DNA of 64,000 nucleotides from Gammaproteobacteria bacterium. Its GTDB lineage: Bacteria; Pseudomonadota; Gammaproteobacteria; Chromatiales; Chromatiaceae. Under the pieces are notes generated by a model that worked only from the letters and a program-made list of their open reading frames with translations, did no database searches and had not been told where the DNA came from. The stretch is from contig JAJFJN010000040.1 of the NCBI GenBank assembly GCA_021773975.1, forward strand, positions 54,397 through 118,396, in the 5' to 3' direction. Positions 55,558 through 64,000 of the stretch are shown here, piece after piece; the stretch's first letter is position 1, and each line of letters starts with the position of its first letter. The position numbers and the translations under genes were made by a program.

Positions 55558-56355
55558 ATGAGCAACACTCCCGATATTCTAAAAAAGATCATTCACCGCA
55601 AAGCAGAAGAGGTTGCTGAGCGTGCTGCAAAGCGACCCTTAAAACAGCTGATGGAATCACTGGACGGACTAGCGCCACCCCGTGGATTTGTGCGTGCCAT
55701 TGAATCTAAAATCAGCGCCGGCAAGGCCGCGGTAATTGCAGAGGTAAAAAAGGCCTCCCCCAGCAAAGGGGTGATACGTGAGGATTTCCGCCCTGCCGAC
55801 ATTGCCCGCAGTTATGAACAGGGCGGCGCGGCCTGCCTTTCAGTGCTAACAGATATTGATTTTTTTCAGGGTGCAGATGCCTATCTAGAAGAGGCACGAG
55901 CAGCCTGCTCACTGCCTGTGTTGCGCAAGGATTTCATGATTGACCCCTACCAGGTCTATGAAGCACGCACTATGGGAGCTGATTGCATCCTGCTGATTGC
56001 CGCCTGCCTGGATGATGCTCAGTTGAGTGACCTGTCTGGTTTAGCGGCTGAATTAGATCTGGATGTATTGGTTGAGGTGCATGATGCTGAAGAGTTGCAG
56101 CGCGCTTTGTTATTGAATACCCGGCTGATTGGCATCAATAACCGTAACCTGCGCACCTTTGAAACGAGTCTGCAAACAACGATTAATCTGTTAGCGCAAA
56201 TCCCTGAAAACCGTATTGTTGTGACTGAAAGCGGTATTCACACCCACGAAGATGTAGCACTGATGCGGGAAAATAGCGTGCATACGTTTTTGGTCGGCGA
56301 AGCTTTTATGCGGGCAGAAGAACCAGGCAAAAAACTTGCGGAGCTTTTTGCTTAA
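55558..56355 (+). CDS. trpC: Indole-3-glycerol phosphate synthase
   Basis: Cyclises carboxyphenylaminodeoxyribulose phosphate to indole glycerol phosphate. 265 residues from ATG 55558; a TTG at 55549 overlapping the trpD stop is the alternative. Motifs [27 protein letters not shown] and INNRNL are intact. Monofunctional, not fused to TrpF. trpF, trpB and trpA are elsewhere, as in pseudomonads. Converges with crp, 15 bases apart. Confidence 0.97.
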   Translation: MSNTPDILKKIIHRKAEEVAERAAKRPLKQLMESLDGLAPPRGFVRAIESKISAGKAAVIAEVKKASPSKGVIREDFRPADIARSYEQGGAACLSVLTDIDFFQGADAYLEEARAACSLPVLRKDFMIDPYQVYEARTMGADCILLIAACLDDAQLSDLSGLAAELDLDVLVEVHDAEELQRALLLNTRLIGINNRNLRTFETSLQTTINLLAQIPENRIVVTESGIHTHEDVALMRENSVHTFLVGEAFMRAEEPGKKLAELFA

Positions 56356-56370
56356 ATTACAACCTATTGC

Positions 56371-57024
56371 TTATCTAGCGCCCAATACAACAATGGTCTT
56401 ACCTTTGGCTATGAGCAAGCCTTGCTCTTCCAGGATTTTAAGCACCCGTCCTGCCATCTCTCTTGAGCAGCCCACAATACGCCCAATCTCCTGACGCGTG
56501 ATGCGAATCTGCATGCCATCAGGGTGAGTCATGGCATCAGGCTGTTTACATAGATCAAGTAGCGTACCCGCAATGCGACCTGTCACATCCAGAAAGGCCA
56601 GATGCCCTACTTTGCGACTGGTCTGTAGCAGTCGTTGTGTAAGTTGTGCTCCAATAGCATAAAGAAAGGATCTGGAGTGCTCTTTGAGGTCGGTGTCGAG
56701 TAGCTGCTCAAGCCTTGAATAGGATATCTCAGCCAGCTGGCAATCAGAGCGTGAGCGAACCATGACACTACGATTAGCATTCTCTACAAAAAGCCCCATT
56801 TCACCAATAAATTCACCCTTATTCAGGTAGGTCAGGATAATATCATGCCCGTCATCATCTTCTATGAGGACAGTTAGAGACCCCTCAACAATATAGTAGA
56901 GAACATCAGCTGGATCGCCGGGACGGATAATTTCAGACTTGGAAGGATAGCGCCGTCTATGACAGAAGGAGAGAAAGGGTTTTAGATACTTGGGTTCTGT
57001 CGGCAATGGTTGGACAATAGTCAT
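56371..57024 (-). CDS. crp: CRP/Vfr-type cAMP-responsive transcription regulator
   Basis: Cytosolic dimeric transcription factor of 217 residues. CNB domain about 15-130 with phosphate cassette [20 protein letters not shown], then long C-helix and a winged HTH with [21 protein letters not shown]. Very close in sequence and place to Pseudomonas Vfr, convergent to trpC and divergent from an OsmC-type gene, and to E. coli Crp beside yhfA. The 122-base divergent gap holds the promoters. It may control the cNMP-dependent functions of the cell, though no binding sites were confirmed. Confidence 0.95.
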   Translation of the reverse strand: MTIVQPLPTEPKYLKPFLSFCHRRRYPSKSEIIRPGDPADVLYYIVEGSLTVLIEDDDGHDIILTYLNKGEFIGEMGLFVENANRSVMVRSRSDCQLAEISYSRLEQLLDTDLKEHSRSFLYAIGAQLTQRLLQTSRKVGHLAFLDVTGRIAGTLLDLCKQPDAMTHPDGMQIRITRQEIGRIVGCSREMAGRVLKILEEQGLLIAKGKTIVVLGAR

Positions 57025-57146
57025 AAGTATTCTTCTATATTTAGTATCGAATTAGAGACCTGCGTCTATGATAAGTCTAGGCAACACCCGGCAAATTGTC
57101 GAACTATGATAGGCTGACGAGATTGATAACCAGTCGAGGTTTTTGT

Positions 57147-57563
57147 ATGAAAGCAAGGGTAAAGTGGGTTGATGGCGCCATGATGGTGGGTGAATCTGGC
57201 AGTGGTCATGCGGTTGTAATGGATGGACCACCTGATTTTGGCGGGCGCAATCTAGGGGTCCGCCCCATGGAGATGCTACTGCTGGGTCTGGGTGGCTGCA
57301 CCCAGTTTGATGTGTTGCTCATCCTGCGTAAAGGGCGGCATGAAGTAACAAGCTGTGTGGTTGAGCTGGAGGCCGAACGGGCTGAAAGTGAGCCCAAGGT
57401 CTTCACCAAAATCCATATCCACTACAAAGTAACCGGGGCCAGTCTGACTGATAAGGCGGTGGAACGGGCGGTCAAACTAAGCGCAGAGAAGCTTTGCTCG
57501 GCATCCCTTATGTTAGGGGCTACCGCTGAGATCAGCCATGATTTTGAGATACTAACTGCGTAA
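57147..57563 (+). CDS. OsmC family protein, YhfA type
   Basis: A 138-residue OsmC/Ohr-fold protein. From ATG 57147 it begins KARVKWVDGAMMVGESGSGH, as E. coli YhfA does, and GAGG lies about eight bases upstream; the open frame back to 57096 lacks support. Cysteines in LGGCTQFDV and EKLCSASLM occupy the family's thiol positions, so peroxide reduction is possible. Pairing with crp is conserved in gammaproteobacteria. The 3' end overlaps bioA by 32 bases. Confidence 0.92.
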   Translation: MKARVKWVDGAMMVGESGSGHAVVMDGPPDFGGRNLGVRPMEMLLLGLGGCTQFDVLLILRKGRHEVTSCVVELEAERAESEPKVFTKIHIHYKVTGASLTDKAVERAVKLSAEKLCSASLMLGATAEISHDFEILTA

Positions 57564-58842
57564 TCTCTGCCATTACCGTAATGATTTTTTTCAGATCCTG
57601 ATTGCCAATAATAAAAGGTGGCATTGCGTAAAGCAGCCTGCCAAAGGGACGCAACCAGACACCTTTCTCTACCAATAGAGGCTGTATCCACGCCATATCC
57701 AGGGGTTCATCAAACTCGATAACCCCAATGGCGCCCAATGCGCGTACATCAGAGACCCCCAACAACCCACGGCAACCCTCAAGCCCCTGTTGAAATTGGC
57801 TCTCAATCTCTGCTACGCGAGATTGCCAGGGGCTATCCAACAATAGTTTGATACTGGCAATAGCGACAGCGCATGCCAACGGGTTGGCCATAAAGGTGGG
57901 GCCATGCATGAAGGCGCTGCCGTTGTGGCTGATCTGACCTGATATTTCACGGGTTGCCAGGGTGGCTGCCAAGGTCATGTAGCCACCCGTGAGGGCTTTA
58001 CCTACACACATAATATCGGGAGAGACATGGGCATACTCAGCTGCGAATAGCTTGCCAGTCCGCCCAAAGCCTGTGGCTATCTCATCAAAGATAAGCAACA
58101 GACCATATTCATCGCATAAAGCACGCACCTGGCGAAGGTATTCTGGACTGTAAAATCGCATCCCTCCTGCCCCCTGCACGATAGGCTCTAGAATAACCGC
58201 TGCAATCTGGCGATGATTGGCCTGTAGCAATGTTCTGAATTCAGCGATGCATTCATCATCCCACTTTGCAGAGAATAGACAGCTGGGTGCCGGGGCAAAA
58301 TAGTGCTTGGATAGCGCCTGAGAAAAGAGGTGATGCATGCCTGTATCTGGGTCACATACAGCCATCGCCCCAAAGGTATCGCCATGATAGCCACCCCGAA
58401 CCGTTAGCAGACGCTGTTTTTTCGTCGCGCCTTTGGCCTGCCAATATTGCAATGCCATCTTAATGGCGACCTCTACCGCAACAGAGCCTGAGTCCGCAAA
58501 GAAGACCTGATCCAATGGTTCAGGGGCCAGCTCCACCAGTAGCGCAGCAAGCTCAGCAGCGGGCTTGTGCGTCAGTCCACCAAACATCACATGCGACATC
58601 TGCTTCAGCTGTGACTGAATGGCTGAATTTAGAGCAGGATGATTGTACCCATGAATAGCGGCCCACCAGGATGACATGCCATCAATCAGCTCTCGACCAT
58701 CTTCCAGCTTGAGATGTACGCCGCTAGCCGAGCTCACTGCAAAAGGTGGTGTGGCCGCAGGCATGGCAGCATAAGGATGCCAAACATGCGATTGCTCAAA
58801 GCGCTTCCAATCTTGTTGAAAATTATCCAGTGGGGTGGTCAT
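57532..58842 (-). CDS. bioA: Adenosylmethionine-8-amino-7-oxononanoate aminotransferase
   Basis: Pyridoxal-phosphate enzyme converting 8-amino-7-oxononanoate to diaminopelargonate in biotin synthesis, with SAM as amino donor. 436 residues: HVWHPYAAM near the N-terminus, GMSSWWAAIHGYNHP, IFDEIATGFGRTG and VGKALTGGYM with the PLP lysine. It overlaps glcF by 20 bases upstream and yhfA by 32 bases at the 3' end. bioBFHCD are elsewhere. Confidence 0.96.
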   Translation of the reverse strand: MTTPLDNFQQDWKRFEQSHVWHPYAAMPAATPPFAVSSASGVHLKLEDGRELIDGMSSWWAAIHGYNHPALNSAIQSQLKQMSHVMFGGLTHKPAAELAALLVELAPEPLDQVFFADSGSVAVEVAIKMALQYWQAKGATKKQRLLTVRGGYHGDTFGAMAVCDPDTGMHHLFSQALSKHYFAPAPSCLFSAKWDDECIAEFRTLLQANHRQIAAVILEPIVQGAGGMRFYSPEYLRQVRALCDEYGLLLIFDEIATGFGRTGKLFAAEYAHVSPDIMCVGKALTGGYMTLAATLATREISGQISHNGSAFMHGPTFMANPLACAVAIASIKLLLDSPWQSRVAEIESQFQQGLEGCRGLLGVSDVRALGAIGVIEFDEPLDMAWIQPLLVEKGVWLRPFGRLLYAMPPFIIGNQDLKKIITVMAEITQLVSQNHG

Positions 58843-60019
58843 TGTCTAAAAGTTGCCTCTCCAACAGTTGAATAGGGTGCAGCACCTCGATATTAAGCCC
58901 AGCTTTACGAATGCCCGCTGCAAAATGTAGTGCACAGCTGGTGTTGGAGGTAAGTAAAATAGTTGCTTTAGATGTTTGCAGGCGTGCTAACTTAGCAGCC
59001 AGTAGAGCATCTGCCATCTGTGGCTCTGTGACTAGATTTATACCCCCTGCACCACAGCACAAGCTATTTTCAGGCAAAGAGGTTAGCTCAACTTCAGGTA
59101 TCTGCCCTAGCAACTGGTACACAGTATCAGCTGTTCGCAAACTACAGGCATCATGCACTATCACCTGCTGAGGCAATGGCTTAAGCCTGACTTGAGCTGG
59201 CCAAGGTTGTTGATTTAAAAAATCACTCACATCATAACTAGCTACAGGAAAATTCTCATACTCTTTTATATGAGCGCCACATCCACTGGCAATGGTTAGA
59301 ATAGCGGCCACTGGCAGATCACCAAATGCCATTTTATTCTGTGCCTGAAATTTATCTGCGGCAACAGGATCACCTGCATGTTGATAGAGCGCACCGCAGC
59401 AACTCTGCTTTGGAGGGATGACAACCTCCCATCCCAAACAGTTCAGCACACGAATAGCACTCAACAGTGCGGCCTGATCACTAAATTGGCTAATACAACC
59501 CAGAAAAAGAGCAACCCGCCCTACTTTCTCACCGATAGGAGGATATGTTGCTTGCCATACTATGGAACGGTGAATATTAAGACCAAACCCAATAAGTCGC
59601 TGTAGCTTTCGCCCACGGATTTTCTGTAAATGGTGAAGAGGCAGGTATTGTAATAACCCCATACCAATGGCTAACAGCTGCGGCTTAGATACTAATTTAA
59701 GGGCTATTTTTCTAACCCATCGCTCAATGCTATCACCCTGCTGGGTGCTAACAGCCCTAATACCATCAATCAATTTGCTATATTTGACAGCAGAGGGGCA
59801 AGCCCTTTCACAAGCTCGACAACCCAAGCAGCGGTTCAAATGCGCATGCAGCTGAGGGGTGCTCACCAATTGCCCTGACAGCACCCCCTGTATCAAAGCG
59901 ATACGTCCCCGCGGAGAATCGCCTTCATCCTGTCTAATCCGATAGGTCGGGCAATGCGGCAGACAAAGCCCGCATTTAACACAGAGATCAGATTCTTGGA
60001 GTAGCTGTTCAGGAGTCAC
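58823..60019 (-). CDS. glcF: Glycolate oxidase iron-sulfur subunit
   Basis: Electron-transfer subunit of glycolate oxidase, 398 residues. Two 4Fe-4S sites: CVKCGLCLPHCPTY (about 13-26) and CLGCRACERACP (about 64-75), then two CCG domains including SCCGALYQHAG and LCCGAGG. glcD and glcE are not adjacent, so partner subunits lie elsewhere, or it serves a related FAD dehydrogenase. It overlaps bioA and diverges from rplM. Gph in the window would supply glycolate. Confidence 0.9.
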   Translation of the reverse strand: MTPEQLLQESDLCVKCGLCLPHCPTYRIRQDEGDSPRGRIALIQGVLSGQLVSTPQLHAHLNRCLGCRACERACPSAVKYSKLIDGIRAVSTQQGDSIERWVRKIALKLVSKPQLLAIGMGLLQYLPLHHLQKIRGRKLQRLIGFGLNIHRSIVWQATYPPIGEKVGRVALFLGCISQFSDQAALLSAIRVLNCLGWEVVIPPKQSCCGALYQHAGDPVAADKFQAQNKMAFGDLPVAAILTIASGCGAHIKEYENFPVASYDVSDFLNQQPWPAQVRLKPLPQQVIVHDACSLRTADTVYQLLGQIPEVELTSLPENSLCCGAGGINLVTEPQMADALLAAKLARLQTSKATILLTSNTSCALHFAAGIRKAGLNIEVLHPIQLLERQLLDNDHPTG

Positions 60020-60196
60020 AGTGAATTAAGCAAAAAGAGTAGCGGCGGCAGAGAGCGGCAGCCTATCGGATTCCATGGGTAAGGTAAATATTTTGAAAAA
60101 TTGATTCAATCTCCTCTTGTAAGAATGGCAGGACTCCGGTAGTATTCGGCCTCTTTTTTCTAGCAGTTTTTAGGATCCCTTTTTGGAGCCGTCCAG

Positions 60197-60625
60197 ATGA
60201 CGACCGTGAGCACAAAGCCGGCAGATGTACGCCGCGATTGGTACCTAGTAGATGCAACCGATAAGACCCTTGGCCGGTTGGCTAGTGAGATCGCGCACCG
60301 CTTGCGTGGCAAGCATAAACCTGAATACACACCACACGTGGATACTGGCGACTACATCGTAGTTGTGAATGCCGAGAAAATCCATGTGACAGGCAACAAG
60401 ATGAAGGACAAAATGTACCATCATCACACCGGATACATTGGTAATCTTAAATCCATCAACTTAGAAAAGCTGTTGGCTAAAGCCCCTGAACGCGTGATTC
60501 AATCCGCCGTTAAAGGCATGCTACCAAAGAACCCACTAGGCCGTGCCATGTTTGGCAAGCTCCGGGTTTACGCCGGCCCTGAACACGAGCATGCTGCCCA
60601 GCAGCCACAGCCACTAGATATCTAG
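60197..60625 (+). CDS. rplM: 50S ribosomal protein L13
   Basis: Primary ribosomal large-subunit protein, 142 residues, standard length. Motifs [38 protein letters not shown] and [10 protein letters not shown] are diagnostic. GGAG lies about nine bases upstream. Operon with rpsI, 44 bases downstream. The 177-base upstream gap is divergent with glcF; an autoregulatory leader is possible but was not recognised. Confidence 0.98.
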   Translation: MTTVSTKPADVRRDWYLVDATDKTLGRLASEIAHRLRGKHKPEYTPHVDTGDYIVVVNAEKIHVTGNKMKDKMYHHHTGYIGNLKSINLEKLLAKAPERVIQSAVKGMLPKNPLGRAMFGKLRVYAGPEHEHAAQQPQPLDI

Positions 60626-60669
60626 TAGCGCTCTTTAAATATATAGTTTAACTATTTCGGAATTTGACC

Positions 60670-61062
60670 ATGGCAGAAACCACCACATACAGCACCGGAC
60701 GCCGCAAAACCTCATCCGCACGAGTCTTCATGACTGCGGGGAGTGGCAGCATCATAGTAAACAATCGTCCACTGGATGAGTTCTTTGGTCGTGAGACAGC
60801 TCGCATGGTAGTGCGCCAGCCTCTCGAAGCCACCGAAATGCTTGATAAGGTTGACCTGAAAATCACCGTCAAAGGTGGTGGAACAACAGGCCAATCAGGT
60901 GCTATTCGTCATGGAATCGCCCGTGCTTTAACCGAACTTGATGAGTCACTACGCAGCACACTGCGCAAAGCCGGCTTCCTGACTCGTGATGCCCGTAAGG
61001 TTGAGCGTAAGAAGGTTGGCCTGCACAAAGCACGCAAGCGTCCACAGTTCTCAAAACGTTAA
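60670..61062 (+). CDS. rpsI: 30S ribosomal protein S9
   Basis: Small-subunit ribosomal protein of 130 residues from ATG 60670; the TTG at 60664 adds two residues. Opens [19 protein letters not shown] and ends in the conserved basic tail [17 protein letters not shown], whose terminal arginine contacts P-site tRNA. Second gene of the rplM operon. petABC or sspA often follow in gammaproteobacteria; here a hairpin and a tRNA gene follow instead. Confidence 0.98.
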   Translation: MAETTTYSTGRRKTSSARVFMTAGSGSIIVNNRPLDEFFGRETARMVVRQPLEATEMLDKVDLKITVKGGGTTGQSGAIRHGIARALTELDESLRSTLRKAGFLTRDARKVERKKVGLHKARKRPQFSKR

Positions 61063-61072
61063 TACGGTTTGC

Positions 61073-61102
61073 AATAGCTGCGAACTACTATTCGCAGCTA
61101 TT
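61073..61102 (+). terminator. Hairpin after rpsI, probable terminator
   Basis: Perfect 12-base-pair stem AATAGCTGCGAA with TTCGCAGCTATT, loop CTACTA. It ends three bases before the tRNA gene. The T-run is short, so read-through into the tRNA or RNase processing are both possible. Confidence 0.6.
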
Positions 61103-61105
61103 TAT

Positions 61106-61179
61106 TGGCGGATCGTCTAATGGCAGGACGGAGGACTCTGACTCCTTCAATCTAGGTTCGAATCCTAGTCCGCCAGCCA
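61106..61179 (+). tRNA. tRNA-Gln (anticodon CUG)
   Basis: Cloverleaf read by hand: acceptor TGGCGGA with TCCGCCA, D arm with AATGGCAGG, anticodon stem GAGGA with TCCTT (one G-U pair) enclosing loop CTCTGAC, anticodon CTG, T arm CTAGG-TTCGAAT-CCTAG, discriminator G and encoded CCA. A terminator follows ten bases later. No separate promoter space exists behind the rpsI hairpin, so co-transcription with rplM-rpsI is possible. Confidence 0.95.
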
Positions 61180-61188
61180 CACCCAATG

Positions 61189-61215
61189 AAGCCCGCTATA
61201 ATGCGGGCTTTGTTG
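61189..61215 (+). terminator. Rho-independent terminator after tRNA-Gln
   Basis: Perfect eight-base-pair stem AAGCCCGC with GCGGGCTT, loop TATAAT, followed by TGTTGTGTTT. Ends the tRNA transcript and also faces the 3' end of the leftward permease gene. Confidence 0.85.
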
Positions 61216-61241
61216 TGTTTGCGGCTATAACAGATGATCAA

Positions 61242-62441
61242 CTACTCTGCTCTAAGTGCCTCTACTGGATCCATTGATGCCGCCCGCTGAGCAGGTATCA
61301 CACCCGCAAGCAGCCCAATGCCCGCAGCAACCAACTCGGCAAGTAGTACATAGCTCCAAGGTGTGTGGATGGGCAGCGCAGGGATAGCAACCCCTAATAG
61401 CCAGGCACCGCCTGCCCCCAGAATAAGCCCGGCCAGCCCGCCAATGCTGGCCAGCACCACCGCCTCACAGATAAAGAGCGCCAATATCTGCCGCTTGCCT
61501 GCACCTACGGCCCGCAACAAACCAATTTCACTGGTACGCTCCTTTACTGCAATCGTCATGATGGTGAGGATACCAACCCCGCCGACCAACAGCGAAATAG
61601 CGCCCAAAGCCCCCACAGCCAGGGTCAAAATATCAAGCACTGAACCCAATACCTCAAGCATCTGATCCTGGGTCGTAATGGTAAAATCCTCACTGCCGTG
61701 ACGCGTCATCATCAGGCTGCGAACCTGTTTGGCAAGTGTCTCACCCTCCACATCAGCGGCATAGAGCAGGTCAATCTCCATCAGGCTCTCACGATCAAAC
61801 ATAGCCATGGCTTTATTGATCGGAATGTAGACAGCATCGTCCAGATCAAAACCCAGCATCTGCCCCTTGGACTCCATCACCCCCACCACGCGATAACTCT
61901 CACTGCCGAGGCGCACACGCTTGCCCAACGGGCTTTGGTTGCCAAACAACTCACTACGCACCTTGCTACCCAGCACAACAAAGGAGCGGGCATAGCGTGG
62001 CTCATCCGGCGGCAGAAAACGACCCAATGAAGGATTCATCTGCCATACCTGCGGTACCGCATGACTCACACCAAAGATGGTGGTGCGGCGGCTCTTTTTG
62101 CCCAATTCAATCGCAGCATTACCCTGTACCAGCGGCACTACAGCCTCAACCCCCGGCAGCCGTTCCAAAGCCTCGGCATCATTGAGGCTGAGCGGGCGCA
62201 CGTTACTGATGACGGCGCCAGACATGCCCAGGGTGCTGGTTTTGCCTGGGGTGACAGCCAGCAGGTTGGTGCCAAACTGGGTAAACTCAGCCAGCACATA
62301 GCGGTGGATACCTTCGCCGATGGAGGTCAGCAACACCACGGCAGCAATGCCCACGGCGATACCCAAGGCAGTCAAAAAGCTGCGCATTCGATGATAGCTG
62401 ATGGAACTTAGGGCCAATTTGGCAAAATCCTCACTCTGCAT
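61242..62441 (-). CDS. MacB/FtsX-type ABC transporter permease, second of a pair
   Basis: Inner-membrane permease of 399 residues. TM about 20-40, large periplasmic MacB-type domain about 45-260, then three TMs with the FtsX block AVKERTSEIGLLRAVGAGKRQIL and C-terminal AASMDPVEALRAE. ATG 62441 lies one base after the upstream permease stop with AGG as Shine-Dalgarno; the open frame extends further but without homology. Two similar permeases side by side suggest a heterodimeric exporter or mechanotransmission complex. The ATPase gene is missing from the visible operon. Confidence 0.9.
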   Translation of the reverse strand: MQSEDFAKLALSSISYHRMRSFLTALGIAVGIAAVVLLTSIGEGIHRYVLAEFTQFGTNLLAVTPGKTSTLGMSGAVISNVRPLSLNDAEALERLPGVEAVVPLVQGNAAIELGKKSRRTTIFGVSHAVPQVWQMNPSLGRFLPPDEPRYARSFVVLGSKVRSELFGNQSPLGKRVRLGSESYRVVGVMESKGQMLGFDLDDAVYIPINKAMAMFDRESLMEIDLLYAADVEGETLAKQVRSLMMTRHGSEDFTITTQDQMLEVLGSVLDILTLAVGALGAISLLVGGVGILTIMTIAVKERTSEIGLLRAVGAGKRQILALFICEAVVLASIGGLAGLILGAGGAWLLGVAIPALPIHTPWSYVLLAELVAAGIGLLAGVIPAQRAASMDPVEALRAE

Positions 62442-62442
62442 T

Positions 62443-63648
62443 TTATCGACCTGACAGTGCCATAACAGGGTCAAGCCGGGCGGCCTGCCTCGCGGGCAAT
62501 ACACCAAACAGCAGGCCCGTCACTAGCGCAACACCCACTGCCGCCAGCAGCGCCCAGAGAGGTATCTGTAACGAAAACTGGGGCAGCAGATGATCCATTG
62601 CCGTGACCGCAATGAAGGCCACCAGAATGCCAATCACAGCGCCCAGCAGTGAGAGCAGGGCAGACTCTATCAAAAACAGCTGCATGATCTGCCGCTGAGG
62701 TGCGCCAATGGCTTTCAGCAAGCCAATCTCAGTTGTGCGTTGTGATACCGCCACCAGCATCACATTCATGATCAATATCCCGGCTACTGCCAGACTGATG
62801 GCCGCGATGCCGGTTACCGTCATGGTCAAGGCACGGAAGATGCCGTCAAAGGTGGTCAGCAAGGCATCCTGGGTGATGACGGTGATATCATCCTCACCAT
62901 CATGACGATGCCGGATAGTGTCGAGAATGACCTGTTCGGCATGCGGAATATTCTCACGTCCCTGCGCCTCCACCAGAATGCGGAACAGAGAGGCCCGGTT
63001 GAATAGCGTTTGCGCCGTAGTAACGGGGATGATGGCCATCTCACCGATATCAGAGCCCAGTGATTCACCACCCGCCTGCAACAGACCAATCACCCGAAAG
63101 CGGCGGTCGCCGATGCGCACCCATCGCCCCAACGCACGCTGGTGTCCAAACAGCTCCTGCTTCAGGGCATGTCCCAGCACCACAACCGCTGCTCCTCGTT
63201 CCGTGGCATTGGCGGGCAGAAACCGGCCCTGCGCCAGTTTAAGCTGCCGTACCGGCTGTAGCTCAGCGGTTGAACCCAGGATATTCACCTCCCGCTCCCG
63301 CTGTTCAAAAGAGACCGGTGCCGAGCCGATCACAATCGGGGCAACCCGTTTTATTTTGTGAGAGCGGGTAAGACTGAGTGCATCCTGTAGTGTAAGGTCG
63401 CGGGGAGTCTCACCCAACAATGGAGGGTGGCCGCCTGTTGTCTCAGAACGCCCTGGCAGAACAATCAGCAGGTTAGTGCCAAGCTGGGAAAACTCATTGA
63501 TGACATAGCTCCGCGCCCCTTCACCCAAGGCAGTCAATACCACCACAGAGGCGATGCCAATCGCCATGGCCAACAACATCAGCAGAGTGCGGGTACCAAA
63601 GCCACTCAGGGCACGGATACCAAAGCGTATACTCTCCTCGATACTCAA
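62443..63648 (-). CDS. MacB/FtsX-type ABC transporter permease, first of a pair
   Basis: A 401-residue permease with the same layout as its neighbour: N-terminal TM about 20-40, MacB periplasmic domain, and three C-terminal TMs with AVSQRTTEIGLLKAIGAPQRQIM and ARQAARLDPVMAL. Start is TTG 63648, supported by AGAGG eight bases upstream and by similarity of the N-terminus with the second copy. No ATPase gene lies upstream: 63649-63862 is non-coding and an IS66 end follows. A TolC/MacA-type adaptor is also absent here. Confidence 0.9.
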   Translation of the reverse strand: MSIEESIRFGIRALSGFGTRTLLMLLAMAIGIASVVVLTALGEGARSYVINEFSQLGTNLLIVLPGRSETTGGHPPLLGETPRDLTLQDALSLTRSHKIKRVAPIVIGSAPVSFEQREREVNILGSTAELQPVRQLKLAQGRFLPANATERGAAVVVLGHALKQELFGHQRALGRWVRIGDRRFRVIGLLQAGGESLGSDIGEMAIIPVTTAQTLFNRASLFRILVEAQGRENIPHAEQVILDTIRHRHDGEDDITVITQDALLTTFDGIFRALTMTVTGIAAISLAVAGILIMNVMLVAVSQRTTEIGLLKAIGAPQRQIMQLFLIESALLSLLGAVIGILVAFIAVTAMDHLLPQFSLQIPLWALLAAVGVALVTGLLFGVLPARQAARLDPVMALSGR

Positions 63649-63862
63649 CTTTATAGCCTCTATTGATTGATCTAAATATCTAAGTTGGCAGCTCTATGAA
63701 CATTCTAGCTAACAATTATTACTACCGAATTTTTTAATGCTAAAGATGGATAAAAACCACAATACTACAAATGCTTCTATACTAAGTAACTGTAAGATAG
63801 AAATAGCATTTATGTGCTTTTCAAGCTTCACTTACTACAGCCAAAGGTTAGTTATTTCATAC
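63649..63862. other. Non-coding AT-rich gap between permease operon and IS66 element
   Basis: No reading frame or ATPase remnant found on either strand. It should hold the permease operon promoter unless that was displaced by the insertion. The last eight bases, TTTCATAC at 63855-63862, are the candidate target-site duplication of the adjoining element. Confidence 0.5.
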
Positions 63863-64000
63863 GTAAGCGTCTGGCCAACTACAGGATTGACCCTATAGCT
63901 TCAGGTCTTCTGTTTTTAAATTATGTGGCAGCAATGCCAGCAGATCCTGCTCCGATTTAGCCGCTGGGAACCTCTCGAACAGGTAGTTCAGATAAGCCCA
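63863..64000 (-). mobile_element. IS66-family insertion sequence, partial, cut by window end
   Basis: The element end is GTAAGCGTCTGGCCAACT at 63863-63880, which fits the IS66-family terminal repeat beginning GTAAGCG. Twelve bases inside lies the stop of a transposase frame read leftwards. IS66 elements make eight-base target duplications; TTTCATAC just outside is the candidate left copy. The rest of the element is beyond the window. Confidence 0.8.
63893..64000 (-). CDS. IS66 family transposase (TnpC), C-terminal fragment
   Basis: Thirty-five C-terminal residues followed by TAG at 63893-63895; the remainder lies off the window. The segment WAYLNYLFERFPAAKSEQDL with following LLALLPHNL matches the conserved IS66 C-terminal region, which typically ends in AYLxxLF...ALLPWN. 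The open frame is intact as far as seen, so the element may be full-length. The frame is too short for automatic calling here but is clear. Confidence 0.8.
   Translation of the reverse strand, partial: WAYLNYLFERFPAAKSEQDLLALLPHNLKTEDLKL

Overview
The window is chromosomal DNA of a gammaproteobacterium of moderate GC content. The evidence is neighbourhood conservation: gph-trpE-trpG-trpD-trpC beside a convergent crp/vfr-type gene and a divergent yhfA-type OsmC gene, proA-nadD, zapE-slyX, comM-ubiK, rplM-rpsI, and a two-ACT-domain serB. PEP-CTERM, DUF4124 and TorF-type proteins point to an environmental, possibly sulfur-oxidising or Chromatiales/Thiotrichales-like lineage, but the sequence alone does not fix the genus. 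No rRNA, prophage or CRISPR array was seen.

Layout. 1-4041: proline and NAD synthesis (proA, nadD), an atypical peroxiredoxin, zapE and slyX. 4049-6601: a compact restriction-modification island (C5 methyltransferase diverging from a small HTH regulator and a probable endonuclease), flanked by short imperfect direct repeats, the right one inside the serB 3' end. 6580-14584: serB, ycgL, an Slp lipoprotein, glycogen phosphorylase, pilU and the ABC-F protein yheS. 14585-18965: an AT-richer sensory block with a receiver-only regulator, a hybrid kinase whose own receiver has lost its phospho-acceptor Asp, and a membrane-anchored orphan substrate-binding protein. 19233-26695: an acyltransferase/hydrolase fusion, a PEP-CTERM protein, comM, ubiK, a TorF porin, a DUF4124 protein and mlaA. 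26793-31398: an orphan HerA-type ATPase, argG, a DUF523 protein and an HDOD protein.

31395-36698: a possible damage-response operon (periplasmic msrA and msrB, a SufT-like Fe-S factor, an NnrS-like membrane protein), then an ABC-2 exporter pair and a START-domain protein. 36992-45748: trkH, DUF423, glk, an unrecognised 402-residue protein, a small membrane protein, a truncated aquaporin remnant, a SWIM-SNF2 helicase and a retropepsin-like protease. 45856-50429: an HU protein with a histone-H1-like tail, a large cNMP/rhodanese/coiled-coil membrane protein, a small unknown gene and djlA. 50467-58842: rpe, a small membrane gene, gph, trpEGDC, crp, yhfA and bioA. 58823-61215: glcF, rplM-rpsI and a tRNA-Gln. 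61242-64000: two tandem MacB-type permeases without an ATPase, then the end of an IS66-family element cut by the window edge.

The most distinctive items are the repeat-flanked restriction-modification island with a 50-base palindrome-rich divergent promoter region, the orphan sensory block with a dead receiver, the cNMP-cNMP-rhodanese-coiled-coil-TM protein, the acyltransferase/hydrolase fusion, the aquaporin remnant at the helicase 3' end, a structured intergenic region with mutually exclusive hairpins upstream of the DUF4124 gene, and a candidate trp leader. Start codons were moved inward from the longest open frame where a Shine-Dalgarno match or family length favoured it.
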